From positions 1 through 16,743 of the forward strand of contig JAPEVF010000957.1 of assembly GCA_029747585.1 (NCBI GenBank): DNA of 16,743 nt. Direction: 5' to 3'. The translations under genes were made by a program, and so were the position numbers. The notes below the pieces were generated by a model. It ran no database searches. It saw only the letters and a program-made list of their open reading frames with translations, and was not told the origin of the DNA. Positions 1 through 9,052 of this stretch are shown here, in pieces. This DNA is from Pleurotus djamor. Lineage: Eukaryota; Basidiomycota; Agaricomycetes; Agaricales; Pleurotaceae. Position 1 is the stretch's first letter, and each line of letters opens with the position of its first letter.

Positions 1-660
1 TGTTGCTCACTGAGGATGAGTGCGACTCGAAGTTTCTCCGCCAGTGAATCACCTAGGCTGCGATGAGATAATGGACTGCTAAGAAAGAGTTGACACTCAC
101 CGAATCCCCGGATCTTCTGCCAATTCCACGCGGCAGCATGATCGTCAATGGTGTCGAGACGTGACCCAGGTCCCATAAGCCTGGTACTCATGCTAACCGG
201 GTTGATGTGCGCCCACCATCGTTCGGGGTCTTCGCCGTCAGTCTGCGCGCACCAGCGAAGGAAATTACTTGAGTAACGAAGTTGACACGAGGTACCATGG
301 CCATAGATGTGAAACTTGGGGATTACCACAGTTGTACAAGAGAGGAGACCATTGGGAAGTTGGCGATCCGCAGGATGTTGTGTGATATGCTGTCCCAAAT
401 TACGCGACCACTGACAGCCGATGTCGTAGGAAAGGAATAGGTCTCGAATCCTGGTCCCCTTCAGCGTGTATAAGACGAGAAAGTCCATATTGGCGTATCT
501 TCCATTCACAGTGAGCTTGGGGATTCAGAGCTGGGAATGACACGCACCGTTCTCCGACTTGGAGACTTCCCATCCCATTCTTCCGAACAAGGCTATGCCG
601 CGCACAGACTACACCTCCAACTCCGGTAGACGCGTATCCAGCTGAGCGACACGTATTGGC

Positions 661-665
661 GTGGT
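661..665. repeat. Left target-site duplication of the solo LTR (GTGGT)
   Basis: GTGGT immediately precedes the LTR start TGTCAC and is repeated at 1222-1226 after its end TTACA. Five base pairs is the usual duplication length for Gypsy and Copia integrases. Confidence 0.85.
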
Positions 666-1221
666 TGTCACGCGCCGCTCCGCAGCCCCTGACCCCTGTC
701 CGAACGCCGAAACCTCCGGGGTTCGCGCACAGACCATTGGTTGTTTGGTTCGTACTACTCACCAAACATTTCCCCTATCATTCAGCTTTCCATACTTAGA
801 CATCTATCTGCCTCATGGACTCCTCATGGTAGTCAGTATATATAGTCGCAGATAGTTGTCTTTAGTTCCTCAGCTTGAATATTAGGTTATTTCACCGCAT
901 CACCCTCTGGGCTTCGAACGCCATTCGAACGCCATTCGTCCTCCGGGATTGGCATCCCTCTCCGAATCCCACCCCTACGAACGCCGTTCACACTCTCTCT
1001 TCCCTGAGACTATGTCCGGGATTCGTCGCTCTTGAACGCCATTCGCATCGTCCGGGATTCGCCTCACCGAACGCCATTCGCTCCGGTATTCGCTTCGGCG
1101 TTCGTCCTCCTCAAGTCGGACTAGGACATGCTGGTGGGCACAGCGCAGCTCCTCTGTCGCTGCTGCCGATTAGTCCGCCCCTATCGTCGCCCCCTTAGGG
1201 CCCCTGGATCGGTGTCTTACA
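666..1221 (+). mobile_element. Solo LTR of an LTR retrotransposon inserted in KDZ copy 1
   Basis: The 556-bp segment begins TGTCACGCG and ends GTGTCTTACA, the TG...CA termini of LTRs. It is flanked by GTGGT on both sides (661-665 and 1222-1226). A TATA-like TATATATAG at 836-844 suggests plus-strand transcription, antisense to the host transposase gene. Removing the segment plus one GTGGT joins the codons Val-Asp-His to Ala-Asn and restores the KDZ reading frame exactly. No internal gag or pol remains, so it is a solo LTR left by LTR-LTR recombination. The superfamily cannot be fixed from the LTR alone. The short ORFs inside it are not genes. Confidence 0.88.
911..1110. repeat. Short interspersed motifs GAACGCCATTCG and TCCGGGATTCG inside the LTR
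   Basis: GAACGCCATTCG occurs at 916-927, 927-938, 1034-1045 and 1069-1080, with a variant (GAACGCCGTTCA) at 979-990 and an inverted half, GGCGTTCG, near 1097. A second motif, TCCGGGATT(CG), occurs at 942, 1014 and 1051, with a variant at 1082. The two alternate, so the LTR interior looks like a degenerate tandem array. The motifs are CpG-rich and partly palindromic. Function is unknown; they could be regulatory repeats of the LTR. Confidence 0.7.
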
Positions 1222-1226
1222 GTGGT
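1222..1226. repeat. Right target-site duplication of the solo LTR (GTGGT)
   Basis: Direct copy of 661-665. It belongs to the codons of KDZ exon 6 (Val-Asp-His on the minus strand). Confidence 0.85.
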
Positions 1227-2809
1227 CGACGGCGCGTAGTTCAGAGTCGCAGAGATTTGGCTATGGTGGGGTTAGAGGACGGAGGGCAAGGATGATCAAT
1301 GATGAGTAATCACCTCGGCCTCGCCCTTGTGCTTTGTCACGTGCTCCATATAGGGGGCAAGGGGGACCCAATGTGCCAACCCGTCACCGAGAGGAAAATC
1401 ATTCTTTATTTGCCTATCTTTATTTTTTAACCAAAAATTCGCGTCGATTGCGAGTCGAAGAGTATATAGCCACCTGTATAGCACAGTAAGTATCAGAGTA
1501 AACCTTTCTATAAATTACTTTTTATCTTCGGCTGCCCGTTCCCAGCCATCAGGTAGATTGATATCCGGGTGGGGACAGGCAGGGCAATCTACCGCCAGGC
1601 TTCCAGGATCAACCGACGAGATTCCTAATGGGTTTTGGCCCACTCCTCCACGTAGAAGGAGCAGGAGATGATGGTAGAGACGGATGCAGTAACGGAATTG
1701 GTCGTAACAACTCTGGAGATGGTGTCGTCAATGTAATGGACATTAAAGATGACTTATCCACTGACCTTAACTTGTAGGACATTATTTGTTTTGTGCTCGA
1801 GGGACTTGCAAAAGTCATATGCTGAGATCTTGCCCTGAAGCGTGAGGTGATGGAATGTGTTGAGGACGTCAAAAGTGAAGGCAGTTCGAGGTTCATGAAG
1901 TGAGGCGGGGAACCAGCTCATTCGAAGGAATTGAACCTGCTCGGAGATACCCTTACAGGCACAGAGTTCAACGACAAGAGTGTGATGACCGGAAACGTCG
2001 ACGAGGCAAATCTGGCGAATGCTGCCAGGGACTGAGCAACGATCGGACATACCGTGTCCCAATCGTACAACGAAGCCAAGCTCAGTAAGTGATATTGGCA
2101 CAAAGTGCGTACCAGTCCACTTCTGGAGAGAAATAGATTCAGTCACTCTACGTTGACGCTCTATGATGACGTACCTCGATGCGATGAAAAGGCAGGTACA
2201 CATGCCTCGAAAGAATACATTTCACACATTCAGCGACTGAATGGATACAGTTGCGACAGCGAAAGGTGCCTTCTGACCCACATGGGCATATAATGACTCC
2301 AGTTCGTCCATGGAGGCGAAGCATTTCATCCATGTACAAGGATCGATACTGATCAGCCCATTCCTTGAGGGCCGACTCAGTTGCAGGTGGCTATATATAC
2401 TTATCAGATGATTCATTCCGAAAAGATTCAAGCGAAGCACCATTTCTTCCTCTTTTTCCTGATCTTTGAGGTCACCGATTGGTGGGACGGACGGGTTTTG
2501 AAGGGTTTCGGTGGTTGAGTTAGAGCTTACTGTGACTTGTGTAACCGTTGCTTTGACAGAAACGTTCCCCCTAGAACCTGCCACTTCACGGTCGACGACA
2601 TCTTCTAATCTGTCTTCATCACTTTCATAGGACACGGTGGCTTTTCCGGTGCGTCGACGTTTGGATTGGCGGCTCATAAGGAATGGAAGGTAGGGGGAAA
2701 AAGCAAATAGTCCGTGTATTTGTAGAAATGATAGGTAAGAGCAAATGCGGTTAATCAATAAACGAAGGTGCAAAAAGGGAACAATGGGATAGAAGGCTAC
2801 ATCATATGA

Positions 2810-3477
2810 CTAGTTCTCGCGTTGTACACATGTGATGGACCGGCTACGCTCGCATTGCCGCCAATGTGCTACTGCTAGGTCATACTCATCGAAGGCAGGG
2901 GTGTATCCACCAGGGAAAATCGTAAGCGGGCGAACATTGGTCCTTGGGAACGTGTCAGGTCAATGTGCAGAACAAGTGATATTAATACTTACCATATGTC
3001 ATAGACGATGCCAGTTTCATAGCCTCGAACGACTACGTACCATCGTTCGACAGGGCGGAAGAAGTCCACAGGAGGGTACATGGCACGGACGTCATCAGGA
3101 ACCCTCCAGTTTTCTCGGCGACGGCGATCACCAGCCTCACAAAGATGGAGGGGGACATAGGGGGCGTCGTCCAGGGGTCGTACCTCCAACGCGGCTAGCT
3201 GCGCGACAAGGTCATCAACAGCTGGGGAACGGATGTCTGTTGCATCACTAAGAGGTGGGCTCGGAGGGGAACGAGGCGTGTAGAATGCTATCGTAGGGAC
3301 AGAGGTTCGGGAACTTTGCGTGCGTGGACGTCGAGGATCACGATCACGACGATCACGATGACCTCGGGGGGTTGACGGAGCCGAAGGGAGTGAGGGTGTA
3401 GTCCTAGTAGCACAACTAGCTGTACTGATAGACCCAAAGTCCTGGATATATCCATTTCCACCTAAGGCAGTTCTCAT
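2810..3477 (-). CDS. Protein with C-terminal RNase H1 N-terminal (viroplasmin-like) domain, 205 aa
   Basis: Two exons (3477-2993 and 2942-2810) are separated by a 50-bp GT-AG intron that splits a Trp codon. The N-terminal 110 residues are low-complexity, rich in Ser, Pro and Arg, with an Arg/Asp-rich RDRRDRDPRR stretch near residue 43, so probably disordered. From about residue 140 the segment FFRPVERWYVVVRGYETGI followed by YDIWTNVRPLTIFPGG and FDEYDLAVAHW matches the pattern of the small RNase H1 N-terminal/caulimovirus-VI fold: WYVV, G..TGIYD-W, V..., and an aromatic-rich end. That fold binds RNA-DNA hybrids or double-stranded RNA in characterised proteins. No RNase H catalytic domain follows. 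Mushroom genomes hold many such stand-alone domains with unknown roles. It lies between two KDZ copies in the same orientation, but nothing proves it belongs to either element. Confidence 0.72.
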
Positions 3478-3872
3478 GGATGCCTATTCCCAAAATCAAT
3501 GGATATAACCATATTGAAACTCAGATCACCACACAATGGATGCAACCAGCTCCGAAATGAAAACTGGGACAATTTGGTACTAATAGATGGATAAATCCAG
3601 TATTGTACTAAAAGATGTGAGAAAATGTGTTAAAAAGACTCAAATATAGTAAAAAAGACTCAAATATAATAAAAAGACGAATTTGTACTAAATACTGTCA
3701 AATGGGGTAGGGGTAATGCACCAAATTACCTATAGGCCTAAAAGACCAGTCACATGAGTATTTAAAAAAGGAGGTAAGACACGACTTTACAAATAGGGTA
3801 GAAAGAGCGGTCACATGGGTTGCAAAAAGGGGCTGGGACAGGAAACTATGGTACGCGGTATCCTACTGCAGG
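3478..3872. other. AT-rich gene-free spacer with short imperfect repeats
   Basis: It separates the stop of KDZ copy 2 from the start of the viroplasmin-domain gene, so it holds that gene's promoter region. AAAAAGACTCAAATATA is repeated twice, with a third partial copy, around 3632-3690. A GTCACATG-centred segment occurs twice about 62 bp apart (near 3750 and 3811). Several short TTGTACTAAA-like words are scattered through it. No convincing terminal inverted repeat of KDZ copy 2 could be fixed. No coding potential is seen. Confidence 0.6.
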
Positions 3873-6800
3873 CTACTCTTCTTCATCATCATCATCAATG
3901 AAGCCCTCGACGACGCTATCGTCATCACCATCATCTTCATCGGGTTCCTCGGCATCAATCTCCCTCGCCTCCATCAGCCGATCGGTCATCAAACTCTCAT
4001 CATCGACAGACAAAGAATCTTGAATCCCCGGTGGTGGTACTGCTGCCATGGCAGAGCGTTTGTGCGGAGCTTGCGACCATATGGTAGTAAAGTGCGTGAG
4101 CAGTCGTTCATGGACGGAGGCTTGCCTCGCTGCGTATGCAGATCGACCTTGGTTGAGGATTGGGTCGGATGACGGGATACTCCACGGTTTTGAGCGCTCG
4201 ATCCATTGTTCAGCACGAAAACGTAGCGTGACGCGAGCTCGACGCATCTCCTCCTTCAGCAGGAGCAGCTCCTCAGTCCAACGAAGACATCGTGCTCGGC
4301 TTTTTGCCCACTCGATCCGCAAGCCCTCATTGAGGGAAACGCTGGTCTCGTCGGCGGAAACCTGGTACGTCCTCCAAATCCAGGGTAGCTCACGGTAGCC
4401 CTCCCCCAGTTGCGCCGCAGCCTCCCGTGGGTTTTTGGCCGGTCGCGAAGGTGGTGGTTCAAATGCAGGTGGGGGTCGAATATCACCATTCTGAAGAACT
4501 CGGAGATCGTCGGGGATGCCAGTCTCCCCAACTAACGAAACGAGGGCGAGGCGTGCAGCTCGATATTTTGCAGCGGCTTGATCAATTTTTGCTTGAAGAC
4601 GGTCGTATTCCCCTCGTATCTGGGCGCCAGTCCGTTGACCAGTGGAACTCTTCTTCTTGACGGCTGCAACATGGCGTTTGGCGCGTTGAGTCAGGCGGAT
4701 TCGTTCAAGCGCATCGTAGCACTGTCCTTGGCGAAGTCAAGCCTCTTTTTCGAATAATCCACTTGGTAAACGAGCGCGGGTGGACGTGGGGAGGAGGGAT
4801 GGTAACCATAGTGCGGCATTTTCCGGCTCATGAGAGAGGTTCGGTTCTCCGTCGAGAAGGGCGTCGAGGTTGGGGATGTAGTGTCTCTGTAGGGTGCGAA
4901 ACCGCCTGATTTGCTTTGTGACATTGATTCGGCGTTCTTGAAGGTGAGACGCTTGAATACTTGTCAGGTCGTTTGAAATATCAGCTTTTAGGCGCCGTCT
5001 GGTCCTTGGTTGTTAGCGCCTATGATACCAACGCAGACGAAGACAGATACGCACTGTGTCTCCTCGATAACAAGACCAGTCGTAATGAACGACGTCGCCG
5101 TTCCCTCGCAGTTTACATCCCCGACCACTACCTCATCCCGCTCCGACTCCAGAAGGGTAAGCTTGACGTCATTCTCGGACTGATCTGAATGGCAGGATGA
5201 GTTTCAAACTGTCAGGACGCTGGCCGACGACACTCACGTTTTTTTNGTGGCAGCAACGTACGGGTTGGGCATTGTGTTGTCACGCTCCCACTTAATTATC
5301 ATCGTCGTCCATTCCCGCTGAGTCTCCAATGGCACAGCCTCGCTGAACTCCCGATGCAGCTCCGTATGGCGCTTGGATTCTACAGCAGCGATAAGGTATT
5401 TGCGCTTGAGGCTGAGGCCAAGTCCCGCGGTTTTCTGCCAGTTGTGGTATGCGAAGAGATCATCTAGGGTATCATGCCGCGAACCCATTCCCATTTCCTT
5501 GGTGCTGTTGGCCGCAGGGTTAAACATAGACCAGTCGCGTTCAATCCCTTCCCCATCGGTTCGGCCAGCACCAGGCTTCAAATTGAGCGAATGAGGAGTT
5601 TGACATGAGAGTTTATGGGCGGGACAATGACACTTGGGAATGGCGAAGTCGAGTTGGACGGTGGGACGGAGTTGGAGTGCCGCGGGCATACGTGACATGC
5701 GTTTCGCAAAGTTGGCCTTCCATTGGCAAGCAATGTCATAGATTGCCATGACCATGGTCAGCACGGTACCAGAGATAGCCGAGAGGAAAACAAAGTCCAT
5801 GTTGCAGTAGCTGCGATGGTATCAGCCACATTTTCTGGATCTGCCTATGAGACGGACACGCACCGTTCCCCTTTCTGTAAATCCCCTACGCCAAGCGGCC
5901 GAATTAGCTCGTGTCGTGAGCATACACACATCCCAACCCCCGTGTAGCGAAGCCCAGAGGTAGACTTGGAGTCAGCCCTAGCGAGTGCGTTGAAGCCACT
6001 GCAACTGCTAATCTACAGACGGTATTGGAGTCAGCCAGGCCAGTGTCACAAAAAAAAAAACTTACGTCAGCCTCGCTGGCGTGTTTGAGGATATGCTCGT
6101 TGTACGGCTTCTGCTGAACAAAGTAAGCCAGGCCTGTGTGGAGGCCAGCTTCATTGTCGTTATTACGCAGGCGGTTCTTCAGTCTGAAGTTGGCGTCGAG
6201 GCTGACGTAGAGCGTATAAAGAAAACTGTTCTCACGGTCAGATATGTTTGTTCTGCGGAGTTTGTGTGGCGACAGAGAGAACACACCTCAATGCGGTGGC
6301 CACGCTCATCCAGTTTGTTGGCAAGTTTACACCTGGCTGTGGACACGCGATACAAGTCAACGCCAATTCTCCAGGCGCAATATTCGACACCCCATCATTG
6401 ATATTCCCTCTTCCTGCTCGTTTCAGCAGCATTATATGGCGATACTGCCGAATCATTCTCAAGAACGCCTTGTATCGAGTCTAGGAGTTATGGATGAGCG
6501 AGTTTGTTTATCACTCCTAACTCAGACTGAGTAAAGGTGGCCGCACCTTTGGCACGTCGACACGTGAGTTATCTGTCAATCTCTCCAACTCTCCAAGTTC
6601 AGATAATATTCATGCGCCGACACTTTGCTACAAAGGGACAGCCCATGAAAAGTCTTCAAGAGCTCCACCGTAGCAGCTGTCGCAGGATATTTCACGGTAG
6701 CCGGATACCAACCAGCCCGAAGAAGCTGTTGTCGCAGAGGTACCCGCCGCTCACAGCCACAGTAATCCAAGCTAACCAGATGGACGCCGTTGACATGTAA

Positions 6801-7604
6801 GACATGGAATACCCTCCTAGCGGATTCCGGCGCAGGACAACTTCCACCACCGTGTCCCAATTGTACGCGTAAGCCCAGCTCAGCCAAAGTAACACGTTCG
6901 AAACATGTCCCTGACCATTTCTATGCATATACTCAGTACGTGATCACAGTTCGTCGGAATTGTACCACTCACCTGTACCCTATGTAGCGGTTGGCTGTGA
7001 TGCCGTCCCAAGCAACATGCAAGGCATACGTTCTCGCCTCCAAAACAATCTTTACAGCGATAGAGCGGCTCTGAACCTACCGGCGTGGGTGTCAATACCG
7101 CCTCCGCCGCTGACCTTCCCTCCGCCGCCAGTTTATCGACTTGTTTCTGGCGGCAACTCTGACAAAAGCCCGCTATCGCTTCCTCAGATTGTCCCTCCAT
7201 CCTCATAAATTCATCGAGGACCTCCTGTTTCTTCGACACCCAATCCAGCATGGGATCGTCCTGTTCAAGACACCACGTGTGAGTGTGTCGTTACCGCTTG
7301 GAACGTACGGTGGACTCACCGAAGATGTATACCGCGTCCGCATCGATGCCGGGATGAGGTCGCAATCAACGTCAACCAACTCGTTCCCATCATCGACCTC
7401 CCATCTCTCGACCTCATTGTTTGGCGTCCACTCCTCGGGTTCCACTACGGATTTCCGCAAGTCATGCCCTTTGCGGAGGTGGACGCGACCATTTTCGCTT
7501 CGCTTCGTCTGCCTGGCGGTTTTCTTTGGTGAGGTACCACCAAGGGCACTGTGTACGCGCGGTTTCTTCCTTGGGGGGCCGAGGGCATAGGATGAGTGAC
7601 GCAT
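3873..7604 (-). pseudogene. KDZ-family DNA transposase with CxC2 cysteine cluster (copy 2), decayed
   Basis: Exons by eye: 7604-7320, 7260-6973, 6920-6547, 6480-6287, 6225-6066, 6012-5864, 5810-5238, 5184-5055 and about 4984-3873. The CxC2 cluster (CQSCRQK, YRCKDCF, CLACCLGRHH, PLHRVQ) lies in exon 2. The KDZ core is in later exons: YVSLDANFRLKN, GVGMCVCSRHEL, YDIACQW, CHCPAHKLSC, TDGEGIERDW. The C-terminus is helical, with an acidic tail (FIDDDDEEE). Three lesions are visible. An 8-bp tandem duplication in exon 3 (6581-6596) shifts the frame and stops after the CxC2 region. An in-frame TGA at 4737-4739 sits where the flanking frame (EKEA..LRQGQC) continues. An N in a T/A homopolymer (5246) blurs the exon 7/8 phase. 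The exon 8/9 junction does not phase with simple GT-AG sites. Either a non-autonomous relic or partly sequencing error. Confidence 0.9.
6581..6596. repeat. Perfect 8-bp tandem duplication in KDZ copy 2 exon 3
   Basis: CTCTCCAA is repeated directly (TTGGAGAG twice on the coding strand). Removing one copy restores the coding frame through LERLTDNSRVDVPK to a normal GT donor at 6546, as expected for this family. With both copies present, translation stops at 6576-6578. It could be replication slippage or the footprint of an excised element that makes 8-bp duplications. Confidence 0.85.
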
Positions 7605-7778
7605 TGGGTTGACAGTTTGCGGCGGATGTGCTCCTGCTCCCGCTTTTTTTTTNCCTCTCCCTCGGGTGATCCCACGCCAATGTAGCGGCTGGTATGGAGT
7701 TCGAGCATGTATGTATTTTGGAAAGGCTACGGACTAAGCTCTGACGAATAGGTAACATATGATACTTTTGCTCAGTCG
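7605..7778. other. Short intergenic segment between KDZ copy 2 and the 99-aa gene
   Basis: It should hold the KDZ copy 2 promoter and the 3' end of the 99-aa gene. A T/A homopolymer ending in an N lies at 7644-7653. No TATA box, terminal repeat or open frame with recognisable similarity is seen. Confidence 0.5.
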
Positions 7779-8182
7779 TCACTCTGCTAACTCATACTGC
7801 TTCCCCTTAGCAATACCTTCCCTATATAGTCGTGGCTCCTTGGTTGTTCGCATCCAGAATAGTGCTCGTCGAACCCTCTAGGGTCGGGAGGTAAGTCTCG
7901 ACATCAGTAAACCGTTCAGTCTAAAAGACTAACCTTCATGACTACCCCTTTAGTCCAATCAATGAACTCTGGGTCCTCCACTGGCGAAAACCTGAGCGGG
8001 AATGCTTCGAAGTAGATTTTCCGTAGATGGTCGAAGAAAAGGTCGAGCTCTCCTCGCTCTCGTGCCTCTTTGTATGGCTGTAGCCATTCACGGCGAAGGT
8101 ACATTTTCTCCGCTTGCGATAAATTCACTGTAAAAGGGTCAGACTCCTGAGGACTACAACCAGGAAGGGACTTACTTGACAT
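7779..8182 (-). CDS. Small basidiomycete-restricted protein, 99 aa, resembling the N-terminal region of the 767-aa neighbour
   Basis: Three exons give a continuous frame: 8182-8176 (only ATG TCA A), 8127-7934 and 7877-7779. The introns are 48 and 56 bp with GTAAGT/CAG and GTTAGT/TAG ends. Without the first splice the frame also stays open from the same ATG, so exon 1 is less certain. The product has aromatic, charged helices (KMYLRREWLQPYKEARERG, DLFFDHLRKIYFEAFPLRF) followed by WTKGVVMKRVRRALFWMR. That order (long helix, F/YF..F..RLP-like turn, K-G..V...R..L-W) matches residues about 56-155 of the 767-aa protein encoded at 9483-12119. I infer a truncated or solo N-terminal paralogue. Molecular function is unknown. 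A GGTGGTGCGAC pair (8199-8223) precedes the start. Confidence 0.65.
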
Positions 8183-8353
8183 ATTGTTTTGATGTTGGTG
8201 GTGCGACTGGTTTGGTGGTGCGACAGCTCGTACGTACGGGTTAGTCGACGGATGCCTTTAAATATTTTTCAATTAAACTTCAGGGGGTTGAAACTGTGGG
8301 ACAGGGGTCGCAAGTTCGGGACAACATTGGAGAATTGGTATCTATTGACGTAG

Positions 8354-9052
8354 CTACTGGAATAATAAAGCCCCCTTGTCATACCTCAGCTGTATCACAT
8401 CTGGCCCCTCCTGAAACGCGCACCACATGTCTTCTAAGCAAGCAACCATGAGTTGAAATGCTTTCGCCGCGGCATCAGCCTTCTTCCATTGACTAGATAT
8501 ACCGTCGTGATTGAGGATAACGTCCATCTGCCGTTCGACCTCCGTCTGATACTGTAAAGCCTGTTCCATCACGGTATCGAGCGATTTTGTAGAGCCTTCG
8601 GCCAAGACTGACTTGTACAATGATGTATAGAAGACGGATGGGGATGGGCCGAATAATGCCTCGCGTGTGGCATTGAGGTCGTGGATAATCTGTGTGGCCT
8701 TGCGATACGTAGCATAGTTGGTGGTTCGAGGTCGCTTGAAGCATTTCGACGGCAGCAGTAGCGTCCTAGACCCAGGGGAAGACGGGAATTGAAGAAGGTT
8801 AGGCTGAGTACACGGCGAGAGTTGAAACTGCGGTTACTTTACCTAGACTGTCGTTTCCCATTATGGTATTTATCTTTGGCATGTTGTAGGAGCTGTTCCC
8901 GATTTCTAGACAGACGTGCCCGGTTCAAGCCGTGAAAGACTGAGGAACATGAATAACCTCGATTTGACTCACTTTTCATAGTATCGACGATTCTTTGCCT
9001 GGCGCGCTGCACATTTCTCTTCAGGGGTACTGTAAATCAGCTTTCGCGCCAT
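8354..9052 (-). CDS. Basidiomycete-restricted hypothetical protein, 184 aa
   Basis: Exons at 9052-8973, 8905-8843 and 8765-8354 join in phase across GT-AG introns of 67 and 77 bp. The N-terminus, MARKLIYSTPEEKCAARQ followed by NRRYYEKNREQLL, is a basic helix of a type seen at the start of many lineage-specific mushroom proteins; it may bind nucleic acid, but that is inference. The remainder is mainly helical (EQALQYQTEVERQMDVI, AAAKAFQLMVACLEDMW) and ends at a TAG at 8354. I chose the ATG at 9052 because it has a favourable AGCATGG context after a pyrimidine-rich leader. An in-frame ATG at 9244 would add 64 residues that look like untranslated sequence. No catalytic motif is recognised. Confidence 0.68.

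Larger units (their letters stand above)
1..2677 (-). pseudogene. KDZ-family DNA transposase with N-terminal CxC2 cysteine cluster (copy 1), interrupted by a solo LTR and cut by the window edge
   Basis: Cut-and-paste type transposase acting on its own DNA element. I place exons at 2677-2441, 2390-2175, 2122-1766, 1712-1519, 1473-1314, 1260-1222 joined to 660-548, 498-101 and 52-<1. All introns are GT-AG, 45-53 bp, and the phases fit at every junction. Domains: a basic N-terminus (MSRQSKRRR); a CxC2 zinc-like cluster around residues 108-151 (CPC, CRNC, CVKC, then RHVYLPFHR); a second conserved block ending in YDFCKSLEHKTNN; then the KDZ core with LAIDANF (first Asp, about residue 345), YDIGCQW (about 464) and TDGEDPERWW (Glu about 528). 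The start was chosen at 2677 because it gives the basic N-terminus. Apart from the LTR inserted in exon 6, I see no stop or frameshift. The C-terminal third lies outside the window. The family call is strong; exact exon edges are read by eye. Confidence 0.9.

Noticed and set aside
661..1198. Plus-strand open frames of 64 and 107 codons
   Set aside because: They lie within the solo LTR and mostly translate its GAACGCCATTCG repeats; no family resemblance.
1227..1320. A large intron in KDZ copy 1 spanning about 600 bp
   Set aside because: The 53-bp intron at 1261-1313 and the LTR with its GTGGT duplication together account for the gap and restore the frame precisely.
2030..2056. A possible 21-bp GT-AG intron in KDZ copy 1 after GLGHG
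   Set aside because: Too short for this genome (others are 45-77 bp), and the unspliced frame gives the expected family sequence.
3820..4023. Plus-strand serine-rich frame near 3820
   Set aside because: It is the antisense reading of the acidic Asp/Glu tail of KDZ copy 2.
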